DNA of 6,597 nt from JAYZBC01 sp036339375 (GCA_036339375.1 JAYZBC010000060.1:1-6597); one strand, 5' to 3'; shown: positions 1 through 5,849, numbered from the stretch's first letter. Notes: a model not told the origin generated them from the letters alone. A program made the numbers and translations.

Positions 1-560
1 TCTGCACGAGATTTTTGATAATGCAGATGCACAAGTTCTCCCTCATCCAGGCTGTAATTACGTGAAAGGCTGTCGGCTAGTTTGCCTATTAGTCCTGGTA
101 ATTGATGCTCGGTTGCCCAGGCTACAGCGGCTGCAGAAGAAGGAGAGGACCGTAAACTATGCTGACGAATTATCGTTAATAAATCATAAGCTTCTGGGGA
201 AGGATTGGCTGCTCGAGTATCAAATTCCTTTTCTTTTAAATCAAGTGCCAAACCGACCCGCCTCCAACCTGCGTCAGCGTCCGCTTCTTTAGTTTTATTA
301 GCTTCGTAAAGTTGCCGAAACATCATCGCGCCGTCTTCAGCAGAAATTTGAGACAGCTTAGCGGAGAAAAGGTATCGTCCGGGCCCTGCAAAAACTGGAT
401 ATATCAACAGAATTAACTGAGACATTTGTTCTCGGCTCATTTCTCCAGATAGTGCCATTTTCCATATGGGATGGTTTTCAAGACGAAATAAAGGCTGTTC
501 CGAATCAATTTCGAGCAAATCGCGAGGAGATGCGGTAGGTTTTATTTCTTCAAGAACCAT
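1..560 (-). CDS. HDO-fold (CADD/PqqC-like) protein with degenerate metal site, probable pseudo-oxidase; C-terminus beyond window
   Basis: Reading the minus strand from an ATG at 560-558 gives 186 codons with no stop before the left edge, so the C-terminus is missing. The protein is homologous to the HDO encoded at 855-1583. From residue 31 the two align without gaps for about 75 residues (shared SG, P55, A58, D76, Y85), and later share NP, RSS and the ExQLP motif. At the metal-ligand positions of the intact paralogue this protein has A87 for Glu, A97 for His, Q182 for His and A186 for Asp. Only E151 is kept; the sixth position is outside the window. A diiron site is therefore unlikely, and a structural or regulatory partner of the intact HDO is the best guess. 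The start overlaps the stop of the AbrB-like gene by one base (TAATG), which suggests translational coupling; AAGGA lies 9 nt upstream. The frame is undamaged, so this is a conserved non-catalytic paralogue rather than a decayed gene. The fold call is firm; the function is unknown. Confidence 0.85.
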   Translation of the reverse strand, partial: MVLEEIKPTASPRDLLEIDSEQPLFRLENHPIWKMALSGEMSREQMSQLILLIYPVFAGPGRYLFSAKLSQISAEDGAMMFRQLYEANKTKEADADAGWRRVGLALDLKEKEFDTRAANPSPEAYDLLTIIRQHSLRSSPSSAAAVAWATEHQLPGLIGKLADSLSRNYSLDEGELVHLHYQKSRA

Positions 561-814
561 TATGAGGGTTCCTTGGTAGGTGAAGTTTGTTCAAAGGCCC
601 TTTCGGCAGCTCCTTTATCACCCAAAGAGCTGTAGGTCCCCTTTTTTACTGACCAAATTTCGATACTTCCATTTTCAAACCCAGTGAAGCATAAGACGTC
701 GTCTTCTTTCACATTAAGCGACTTCATGACATGAGGGGGTATCTCCACACACAATTTTCCACCCTCACAATCTCTAACTTTTACTGGAACAGACCAATCA
801 ATTGCCAATGCCAT
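560..814 (-). CDS. Small AbrB/MazE/SpoVT-type DNA-binding protein
   Basis: This is an 84-residue protein. Residues about 9-56 fit the swapped-hairpin AbrB/MazE pattern: a beta strand (VPVKVRD), a Gly-Gly turn, a KLCVEIP strand ending at P26, a helix (HVMKSLNV), the acidic KEDD turn at 36-39, then two strands split by an ENGS turn (IEIW). Residues about 60-84 are polar and probably disordered. Family members bind DNA as dimers, as transition-state regulators or as toxin-antitoxin antitoxins. No MazF, PIN or other toxin is adjacent, so an antitoxin role is not supported. The gene sits 40 bp after the intact HDO gene and overlaps the pseudo-HDO gene by one base, so it is probably co-transcribed and may autoregulate the operon. 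An in-frame TTG at 844 would add ten residues, but only the ATG at 814 has a well-placed ribosome site. Fold similarity is by eye and DNA binding is inferred. Confidence 0.75.
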   Translation of the reverse strand: MALAIDWSVPVKVRDCEGGKLCVEIPPHVMKSLNVKEDDVLCFTGFENGSIEIWSVKKGTYSSLGDKGAAERAFEQTSPTKEPS

Positions 815-823
815 ACTTTCATT

Positions 824-829
824 CCTCTC
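824..829 (-). promoter_or_regulatory. Ribosome binding site deciding the AbrB-like gene start
   Basis: GAGAGG on the minus strand lies 9 nt before the ATG at 814. The in-frame TTG at 844 has no purine-rich stretch before it, so the ATG is preferred. Confidence 0.6.
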
Positions 830-854
830 TAATATAAAATTCAAAACCAGTAGA

Positions 855-1583
855 CTAGAAATGGTGGCGGGTTTTTAGCTCACGTAAAATTCCTTCATGC
901 ATTTCGCGCCAAGCCCACAGCGTTGCTGAAGCGGCTCGGCGCGCTTTAGCCAAATCTTCGTCTGAATTGATATAAGTTTCTAACAATTCCTCTGAGGCGT
1001 CGGAATGGTCTAAATCAGCTCTGACATGTTCAAGAAAATATTCAATGGTGTCGTCGTCAAGACCATAATATTTTCGTAAAGCGAGAGCAGTCGCACCGTG
1101 GACCTCCGGCAATTGTTCTTCATCTGCATACCAGGATGCTAAACCTTCAGCCGCACTGCTCCGGCAATAATGCGTTATAGTCCGGCTAAACCCTATAACC
1201 TCCGCTAAAGGATTAGCAGCAGCTTCCTCAAGTTCTTTTTGTGTTGCGCCGAGCTTTAATGCAAAATGAACCCACAAACTCGGATGATCACCTTCCCCTT
1301 TTGGACGTAGAATCTCATCGTAGACATTTTCAAGCAAATGATGAATGTCTTTACCAGACAAAAAGCAAGCATGACTTAACATCATTGCTGGATTTGCGTG
1401 AGCCTGAAAAGGCCAACGCAAAACGGCATAATCTTTTAACGCAGGTAAAGGGAGTTTTCCGGATGTAATGAGACGTACCAAAGGGGTAGTCAGATAACGG
1501 TGTTCGGGCCTTTCCAGGTCTTCCGTTATTGCATGCCATTTGGGAGCGTTTTGCGAGCCAACAGGCTTAAAAGAACTGTTCAT
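855..1583 (-). CDS. Haem-oxygenase-like diiron oxidase (HDO), CADD/PqqC/TenA-like iron-containing redox enzyme
   Basis: This 242-residue, probably soluble, all-helical protein has the metal-ligand pattern of the HDO superfamily: E90 (YDE), H100 (DHPSLW), E155 (four residues before P159 in EEQLP), then H186, D190 and H193 on one helix (HVRADLDH). The spacing of the last three equals that recalled for chlamydial CADD (His174, Asp178, His181), and the H100-E155 and E155-H186 distances are within one residue of it. Known HDOs (CADD, UndA, BesC, SznF) use a diiron site and oxygen for decarboxylation, C-C cleavage, N-oxygenation or self-modification, so the reaction cannot be named. The fold also includes cofactor-free PqqC, but the complete ligand set favours iron. 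The gene is 53 bp downstream of the decarboxylase-like gene and 40 bp upstream of the AbrB-like gene. The ATG at 1583 was chosen over one at 1607 because GGAGGG precedes it by 6 nt. The C-terminus ends in RHHF. Confidence 0.9.
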   Translation of the reverse strand: MNSSFKPVGSQNAPKWHAITEDLERPEHRYLTTPLVRLITSGKLPLPALKDYAVLRWPFQAHANPAMMLSHACFLSGKDIHHLLENVYDEILRPKGEGDHPSLWVHFALKLGATQKELEEAAANPLAEVIGFSRTITHYCRSSAAEGLASWYADEEQLPEVHGATALALRKYYGLDDDTIEYFLEHVRADLDHSDASEELLETYINSDEDLAKARRAASATLWAWREMHEGILRELKTRHHF

Positions 1584-1589
1584 ATGAAT

Positions 1590-1595
1590 CCCTCC
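1590..1595 (-). promoter_or_regulatory. Strong ribosome binding site deciding the HDO start
   Basis: GGAGGG on the minus strand lies 6 nt before the ATG at 1583. The alternative ATG at 1607 directly abuts a GAGG with no spacing, so the shorter protein is preferred. Confidence 0.75.
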
Positions 1596-1636
1596 ACAAA
1601 ATGTCATCCTCTACCATGTGTGCTCCCAGTTAAATG

Positions 1637-2629
1637 TTAATTTCGGGACGTCGCAAACGTTTCTTCCGCAAACAGTTCCTCCAGCGTATAAGCCCGGGGA
1701 ATTAAACCTTGTTCACAAGAATATTTTATTAGTGTTTCTATTGTGTGCCGATTTTCTTCTACACCATAGGCCCAAGGATCATCCTCCCCAAATATCTTCT
1801 TATGTTCATCAACCGCCGCATGCAGAAAAGGTAGAGCATAACGAAGATGCCCATCAAACATATATGAGATAGAACAAAATTCTTTGGCTTCCAAGAAAGC
1901 CTTGGAAAGACTCTGCGCGATCCACCGATTTTGTTCATAGACGTCCCGCCTAATGGCCACACAATGCATTGGTGGATAAATTTTCGTTTTTTGGTAATAA
2001 GTAATTTCTTCTTTTTTGTAATTTTTAAATAAACGATCAACATTCGGATGATTCTCATTAAATGAGGATGGCGCTCTCGCTGTTACAACAGCTGCTATTT
2101 CCCCAGAAATGAGCATGGTATTCAATGTTTGCTCCTCTGGGATTACCGTTAAAGAAACCCCTTTAGGCAGATTTAAATCAAGTTTTTCGACACGTCCTGG
2201 TTCATCCAAACCACCCGAAAGCCATATCATTTCCTCAGGCGAAACCCCATATTCATGTTGCAAAATGCCGCGTATCCATAAAGCCGCAGTAATTTGATAT
2301 TCGGGAACACCAATACGCTTGCCCTTCAGATCTTTCGCTTCATTTATTCCGGATTTGGTATTGATATAAATGCTGGAATGCCTAAAAACACGCGATAAAA
2401 AAATTGGCAATGCGACAAAATCGGGGCCTTTTTCCTTTGAGATTAAATAGGAAGAAAGGGACATCTCTGATACGTCAAATTCCTGATGTCGTAACATCCG
2501 CCAAAATGTGTCTTCATAACGAAGCAGCAAAACATTCAAATCTATTCCCTCGGGAAGAACTCGACCGTCATAAAGAGGAAGTGTGCGATCGTAAGCGGCA
2601 CACGCTAATGTGAGTGGCAACAAAGACAC
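1637..2629 (-). CDS. 4,5-dihydroxyphthalate decarboxylase-family protein (type 2 periplasmic-binding-protein fold)
   Basis: The 330-residue product matches the 4,5-dihydroxyphthalate decarboxylase family (Pht5 type) along its whole length: AYDRTLPLYDGRV near residues 12-24, FDVSEMSLSSYL at 51-62, PIFLSRVFRHSSIYIN at 75-90, DLKGKRIGVPEYQ and ALWIRGILQHEYGV in the middle, then YPPMHCVAIRRDVYE, DPWAYGVEENR and a C-terminal EELFAEE. The characterised member decarboxylates 4,5-dihydroxyphthalate to protocatechuate, but the family is broad and often labelled a transporter-binding protein. There is no credible signal peptide: the N-terminus lacks basic residues and runs straight into the first beta strand. 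No ABC permease or ATPase gene is nearby. A cytoplasmic enzyme or small-acid binder is therefore more likely than a transport subunit. The GTG start at 2629 follows AGGAGGG at 5 nt. It is the first gene of the four-gene operon, and a TATAAT box lies 26 nt before the start. The family is near certain; the true substrate is unknown. Confidence 0.9.
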   Translation of the reverse strand: MSLLPLTLACAAYDRTLPLYDGRVLPEGIDLNVLLLRYEDTFWRMLRHQEFDVSEMSLSSYLISKEKGPDFVALPIFLSRVFRHSSIYINTKSGINEAKDLKGKRIGVPEYQITAALWIRGILQHEYGVSPEEMIWLSGGLDEPGRVEKLDLNLPKGVSLTVIPEEQTLNTMLISGEIAAVVTARAPSSFNENHPNVDRLFKNYKKEEITYYQKTKIYPPMHCVAIRRDVYEQNRWIAQSLSKAFLEAKEFCSISYMFDGHLRYALPFLHAAVDEHKKIFGEDDPWAYGVEENRHTIETLIKYSCEQGLIPRAYTLEELFAEETFATSRN

Positions 2630-2634
2630 CTTTA

Positions 2635-2641
2635 CCCTCCT
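2635..2641 (-). promoter_or_regulatory. Strong ribosome binding site supporting a GTG start
   Basis: AGGAGGG on the minus strand lies 5 nt before the GTG at 2629 and fixes that non-ATG start. The family's N-terminal motif begins only a few residues later, which agrees with this start. Confidence 0.8.
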
Positions 2642-2655
2642 ATTTTAAATGGGCA

Positions 2656-2661
2656 ATTATA
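2656..2661 (-). promoter_or_regulatory. Candidate -10 box for the decarboxylase/HDO operon
   Basis: A perfect TATAAT reads on the minus strand. A start of transcription near 2649 would leave a leader of about 20 nt holding the ribosome site. No good -35 hexamer is found at 16-18 bp spacing (AGCCGC at 17), so an activator or another sigma factor may be needed, or the match is chance in AT-rich DNA. Confidence 0.4.
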
Positions 2662-2684
2662 AAACACCGCCTTTTTTTGCGGCT
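2661..2684 (-). terminator. Possible short Rho-independent terminator after the EamA pair
   Basis: On the minus strand GCCGC pairs with GCGGT (four G-C pairs plus one G-U) around an eight-base A-rich loop, followed by GTTTTAT. It lies about 50 nt after the stop of the EamA gene at 2734. The stem is short and the T run is only four bases, so termination may be partial. The T run directly touches the TATAAT box of the next operon. Confidence 0.4.
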
Positions 2685-2733
2685 TTTCTTTACTTTAAAC
2701 TCTAACATAGGTTTAGGCAGGGTAAAGAGTTAG

Positions 2734-3621
2734 TTAATCTTTTTTAAGGATGCCACCCGTTTCACGTCTTATAACGTCGTATGCCCCGGAAAAAATAATG
2801 ACGGCCCCAACCCAGGTCCAGATGTCCGGTAATTCGGCAAAAAGGACCCAACCAACGATCACTGCCCAAGGAAGGCGCAAAAAATTAATTGATTGGACAA
2901 TGCGCGCATCAGCTTCACGAATAGAAAACGTTAAACAGACTTGTGCACCCATAAACAAAACACCCATCGCCAGAATCCAAGGAAACTGGTGCCACTCAGG
3001 TTGTACCCAGTTAAGTGCAGCCGGAAACCCTGCTAGAGGTACAACTATCATGTTTGAAACAAGGGTAATCATTATTGGACTCTCAGTACGTCCTAACTTT
3101 CGAATCGTTATGTTTGCGGCTGCAAATGCCAATGCAGACAATAGCGCCGCAAATGCCCCTGGATTCAATGGAATTACGCCAGGGCGAATGATGATTAACG
3201 CTCCCAAAAAACCAATGACGCAGCAAAGCCAACCCCGAAATCCAACAAATTCTTTTAAAAGTAAACTAGCCAACAAAATTGTAAAAAGGGGTAATGTAAA
3301 AAGAAGCGATTGGACATTTGCTATATCCATTACCGAATATGCATAAAAAGATGTGAGCATTCCAACAAAGGACAGGATTCCACGGGCACTGTATAGTCCT
3401 AGCCGGTTACGAACGCTTTTAAATGGATTTGGGGCCAACCGCATGGCCATTGGCAATAATAAAATTGCGGCTATTAAACTGAAAAAAAACACCAGTTGAA
3501 AAACACCAAGATTTGAAGAAAGTTTCCGAACGAGTCCACTAGCGATTGCCTGTAAACCAGTTGCAAACACCATCCAGAGAACGCCCTGGACAACCGAATT
3601 GTGGGTTCCTTTTTTGATCAT
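2734..3621 (-). CDS. EamA/DMT-superfamily transporter, downstream member of a tandem pair
   Basis: This 295-residue inner-membrane protein has about ten hydrophobic helices in two repeats, the usual EamA layout (repeats near residues 10-145 and 150-285). Features shared with its neighbour are VRKL after helix 1, LVFFFS in helix 2, LFTLPLFTILLA, a GFLGALIIIRPG stretch at the end of repeat one, the RTES loop, and FAELPDIWTWVGAVIIFSGAY near the end. Family members are metabolite and drug exporters or amino-acid and nucleotide-sugar carriers; the sequence does not show the substrate. The ATG at 3621 overlaps the TGA of the upstream EamA gene by four bases (ATGA), and only a weak AGGG precedes it at 11 nt. 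Translation is probably coupled to the upstream gene. The tail ends in basic and acidic residues (RRETGGILKKD), expected on the cytoplasmic side. A role in exporting a product of the neighbouring operon is inference. Confidence 0.9.
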   Translation of the reverse strand: MIKKGTHNSVVQGVLWMVFATGLQAIASGLVRKLSSNLGVFQLVFFFSLIAAILLLPMAMRLAPNPFKSVRNRLGLYSARGILSFVGMLTSFYAYSVMDIANVQSLLFTLPLFTILLASLLLKEFVGFRGWLCCVIGFLGALIIIRPGVIPLNPGAFAALLSALAFAAANITIRKLGRTESPIMITLVSNMIVVPLAGFPAALNWVQPEWHQFPWILAMGVLFMGAQVCLTFSIREADARIVQSINFLRLPWAVIVGWVLFAELPDIWTWVGAVIIFSGAYDVIRRETGGILKKD

Positions 3622-4508
3622 GCTGGATTGGACCCTGACGAGGTGGAAAAGCCACTATCGGCTTTTGTTTCGCGCCAGACAATGTAGTATGAGGCGCCAA
3701 AAATTACAGCAGCTCCCACCCATGTCCACAGATCAGGAAACTCAGCAAACATCCAAAAACCAATGGCTGTTGCGAAAATCATTCGCGTAAATTGGAACGG
3801 TTGTACTATATGCGCATCAGCTGCTCCCACGGACCGGGTAAAACAATATCCGCTAACGGCGTTTAAAACCGCTATGGTCACAACCAGGGGCCATTGTTCT
3901 GTTGTTGGCATCACCCAAACAAATAACATTGGAATCAATGCCAATGGTAACATCAATAGATTAGAATAGACTGTGATTACGCCGGCACTTTCCGTGCGTG
4001 ACAACATTTTTAACGTCGTATTTGAACCCCCTGATAAAAATGCAGAGATAATTGCACAAACAGAAGCCAGGGTTAATTCAATAAAACCGGGACGCATTAC
4101 AATTAATGCCCCACAAAAACCTATTATACAAGCGCACCAAGCATGCGCGTCCGCCCTTTGCTTTAAAATAAATACTGCAAGAATTATTGTGAATAAAGGG
4201 ATAGTAAATTGTAATGCAAAGACATCCGCAATAGGCATTTCACCTAAAGCATAGAATAATAAAACCAGTGCCGAAGAGGCAAAAATAACTCTCAAGCAGT
4301 GAAGTGGTAGTTGAGTTGTCTTCAAAGATTTGAGTCCCTTGCTCCAAATCCAAGGAGTGAGCATTAACAAACCAAAAACGCTTCTAAAAAAAACAAGCTC
4401 CATAGCTGGTATCGAGCCCGCAAGTTTACGAATGCATGCCCCACCAATTGAATTCAGCAACATAGTGAGACACATCCAAAAGATGCCAGCGGCTATTTTA
4501 TTTTTCAA
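3618..4508 (-). CDS. EamA/DMT-superfamily transporter, upstream member of a tandem pair (TTG start)
   Basis: This 296-residue protein has about ten hydrophobic helices and is homologous to its downstream neighbour along its length (IRKL, LVFFRS, FTIPLFTIILA, GFCGALIVMRPG, SRTES, FAEFPDLWTWVGAAVIFGASY, WRET). It has a short Ser/Gly-rich C-terminal tail. As an EamA carrier it likely moves a small metabolite across the inner membrane; the substrate is unknown. The only in-frame start that keeps helix 1 whole is a TTG at 4508, with AAGG about 11 nt before it and a TGA in frame further upstream. Seven T in a row end at this codon. In another frame an ATG at 4542 runs into the same T run, and losing one T would join it to this protein with a 12-residue longer N-terminus. 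The start is therefore uncertain, through sequencing error or real slippage. The overlap with the next gene suggests both carriers are made together. Confidence 0.88.
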   Translation of the reverse strand: MKNKIAAGIFWMCLTMLLNSIGGACIRKLAGSIPAMELVFFRSVFGLLMLTPWIWSKGLKSLKTTQLPLHCLRVIFASSALVLLFYALGEMPIADVFALQFTIPLFTIILAVFILKQRADAHAWCACIIGFCGALIVMRPGFIELTLASVCAIISAFLSGGSNTTLKMLSRTESAGVITVYSNLLMLPLALIPMLFVWVMPTTEQWPLVVTIAVLNAVSGYCFTRSVGAADAHIVQPFQFTRMIFATAIGFWMFAEFPDLWTWVGAAVIFGASYYIVWRETKADSGFSTSSGSNPA

Positions 4509-4576
4509 AAAAACTTGCCTTGAAGATAGATTTACAATTCATATTCACAGTGGCGTTTCTCCAAGGCTCAAATTGA

Positions 4577-4609
4577 AAATTGAAAAGACGTTGGATAGCT
4601 GTTCAATTT
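4577..4609. repeat. Inverted repeat AAATTGAA / TTCAATTT upstream of the EamA pair
   Basis: AAATTGAA at 4577-4584 is the exact reverse complement of TTCAATTT at 4602-4609, separated by 17 nt. A further AAATTGAA lies at 4570-4577, overlapping by one base. It is 70-100 bp upstream of the first EamA start, so it could be an operator, but AT-rich repeats of this size also arise by chance. Confidence 0.35.
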
Positions 4610-4711
4610 CAAAATGACCTCTTTTTTAGGGTTTCATAAAACAAAATAATCAAACTCCAGAGATTAACCCTCCAAACAATGATCAGTTTGTTTTTAAGGT
4701 AACACGTGGAA

Positions 4712-4736
4712 GATTAAAAACATTTGGATTAAAAAC
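4712..4736. repeat. Two direct copies of GATTAAAAAC
   Basis: Identical 10-bp copies lie at 4712-4721 and 4727-4736, 15 bp apart start to start. They are enclosed by GTAAC (4699-4703) and GTTAC (4742-4746). On the minus strand they supply two GTTTTTAATC stretches after the oxidoreductase stop, which might contribute T runs for termination. Confidence 0.35.
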
Positions 4737-4746
4737 CCAGCGTTAC

Positions 4747-4760
4747 AGGCGTTTTCGCCT
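4747..4760 (-). terminator. Hairpin just after the oxidoreductase stop codon, possible terminator
   Basis: AGGCG-AAAA-CGCCT forms a perfect 5-bp stem with a four-base loop, one base after the TGA. The first T run (GGGTTTTT) comes only about 11 nt later, which is too far for a standard intrinsic terminator. It could instead protect the mRNA 3' end or act with the downstream T runs. Confidence 0.4.
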
Positions 4761-4761
4761 T

Positions 4762-5778
4762 TCAAATTCCACGTGGTGCCAGATCAAATTCTTTAGCTAA
4801 AAGCTCGTAAGAGCGGCAACGAGCTTCAAACTTTGAACAAATAGTTAAAATTACAAATTCATCTACATTATAGGTATCACCAAGCGAAAGTATGCCATTG
4901 CGAACCTTTTCAGCTGTTCCCCAAACACAACGCTGCCGGTTGTACTGGCGCAGGGCTTCCTCCTGTGGACCAAAATTGTAATTTTTTGCTTCTTCCAGAG
5001 AAGGAACAGGAGCCGTTAGTCCCTGCCGTTGCCGAACAGACCACAAATCTCTACTTTTCATAATATTTTCTGCTTCTTCCTCAGTATTAGCAGCGACAGC
5101 AAACACACCTATATTTACGATTGGTTCCGGCCACCTGACGGATGGCTTGTAATTATCACGATAAGCGGAAACAATTTTTGGACCCCCATCACCCGAAATG
5201 AAATGCGCAAAAGAAAAGGGAAAACCAAAATAGGCTGCAAGCGATGCGCTCTGGTCACTCGAACCAAGCATCCAAAGGTCGGGAACTGTGGGGCCGGCCG
5301 GCATAGCCCGAACCTTGGCAAAGGGATGGTTTTCGGGCAAATCACCGGAAAGGTAGCCCATTAAGTCATGCACCTGGGCAGGGTAGTGTTCTGGCCCAAG
5401 GGCACCGGGCCCAGTTTGAAGAGCCTGATCGGTTAGACGATCACTCCCTGGTGCCCGCCCAATACCTAAATCAACTCGTCCAGGAAAAAGTGTCTCCAGC
5501 ATTCTAAAGGTCTCAGCGACTTTTAAAGGACTATAATGGCTTAACATAATTCCGCCGGACCCAACACGTATACCTTTGGTACGACTTGCCACTTGTGAAA
5601 TAAGAATTTCCGGTGCGGCACCCGCCAGTCCGTTACTGCTATGATGTTCCGCGAGCCAATAGCGGTAAAAGCCAAGACTATCTGCAAGCTCTGCGAGTGC
5701 TAAAGTGTCAGAAACCGCGTCGCTAGGTGTTGCACCTGTCCTAATTGGTGATTGATCTAAAATACTGAGCCGTGTCAT
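4762..5778 (-). CDS. LLM-class flavin-dependent oxidoreductase (luciferase-like, group 1, YhbW/MsnO8 type)
   Basis: The 338-residue product has the hallmarks of the bacterial-luciferase-like family: the N-terminal strand SILDQSPIRTG at 5-15, AEHH at 43-46, the VGSGGIML strand with SHYSPLKVAETFRMLE, then PGRVDLGIGRAPG near residue 100, and LWMLGSSDQSA in the second half. It should fold as a cytoplasmic TIM barrel that uses reduced FMN, supplied by a separate reductase or by F420, for oxygen-dependent oxidation. Group 1 is mostly uncharacterised, so the substrate is unknown. Its length matches E. coli YhbW (about 335 residues). The ATG at 5778 has no strong ribosome site before it. It is transcribed away from the major-facilitator gene across a 77-bp gap, and 253 bp separate its stop from the next gene, so it is probably its own unit. 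Confidence 0.92.
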   Translation of the reverse strand: MTRLSILDQSPIRTGATPSDAVSDTLALAELADSLGFYRYWLAEHHSSNGLAGAAPEILISQVASRTKGIRVGSGGIMLSHYSPLKVAETFRMLETLFPGRVDLGIGRAPGSDRLTDQALQTGPGALGPEHYPAQVHDLMGYLSGDLPENHPFAKVRAMPAGPTVPDLWMLGSSDQSASLAAYFGFPFSFAHFISGDGGPKIVSAYRDNYKPSVRWPEPIVNIGVFAVAANTEEEAENIMKSRDLWSVRQRQGLTAPVPSLEEAKNYNFGPQEEALRQYNRQRCVWGTAEKVRNGILSLGDTYNVDEFVILTICSKFEARCRSYELLAKEFDLAPRGI

Positions 5779-5796
5779 CGATATCTTTTAAATGAA

Positions 5797-5824
5797 CCAA
5801 GGATTTTATTATAGCCGCCCTTGG
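5797..5824. repeat. Inverted repeat CCAAGG / CCTTGG in the divergent promoter region, possible operator
   Basis: CCAAGG at 5797-5802 and CCTTGG at 5819-5824 are exact reverse complements, 22 bp centre to centre (about two helical turns). They enclose the TATAAT box facing the oxidoreductase gene, and the right half overlaps the candidate -35 of the transporter gene. This placement suits a dimeric regulator controlling both genes. No regulator gene is in the window. Confidence 0.4.
5808..5813 (-). promoter_or_regulatory. Candidate -10 box of the oxidoreductase gene
   Basis: A perfect TATAAT on the minus strand lies 29 nt before the ATG at 5778, predicting a leader of about 22 nt. The -35 region at 17 bp reads TCTTAG, a poor match. 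Confidence 0.4.
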
Positions 5825-5849
5825 CCGAGGCTAAGAGGCAACATAGACT
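5821..5849 (+). promoter_or_regulatory. Candidate leaderless promoter of the major-facilitator gene
   Basis: TTGGCC (5821-5826) and TAGACT (5844-5849) are 17 bp apart, each matching four of six consensus bases. Transcription would begin about 7 nt downstream, at or near the A of the ATG at 5856. This agrees with the lack of a ribosome site in front of that start. Confidence 0.35.

Larger units (their letters stand above)
4509..4761. other. AT-rich intergenic spacer between the EamA pair and the oxidoreductase gene
   Basis: This 253-bp gap holds no credible gene. It must contain the promoter of the EamA pair if that pair is transcribed alone, but no convincing -35/-10 pair was found on the minus strand. 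Repeats and a hairpin within it are listed separately. Confidence 0.6.

Noticed and set aside
1..560. Pseudogene reading of the left HDO-like gene
   Set aside because: The frame is continuous to the edge, starts in a coupled TAATG junction and keeps helix-packing residues; only the ligand positions have changed.
560..814. Antitoxin of a MazEF-type toxin-antitoxin pair
   Set aside because: Both neighbours encode HDO-fold proteins, with no MazF-, PIN- or RelE-like protein in the window.
2600..2629. Residues LTLAC near the start of the decarboxylase-family protein, resembling a lipoprotein box
   Set aside because: There is no basic N-terminus or long hydrophobic stretch, the Cys is already at residue 10, and this segment matches the family's first beta strand.
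2698..2731. AACTCT/AGAGTT inverted repeat after the EamA stop
   Set aside because: The stem is only six A/T-rich pairs with a 22-nt loop and no T run on the relevant side, so it is probably chance.
2750..3346. Long open frame of 198 codons on the plus strand, antisense to the EamA gene
   Set aside because: It mirrors a well-supported membrane-protein gene, has no family resemblance and no ribosome site; such frames are common opposite hydrophobic genes.
4673..4695. CAAAC/GTTTG hairpin followed by five T on the plus strand, terminator-like
   Set aside because: No plus-strand gene lies upstream in the window, the stem is weak (5 bp, three of them A-T), and it would not work for the minus-strand genes.
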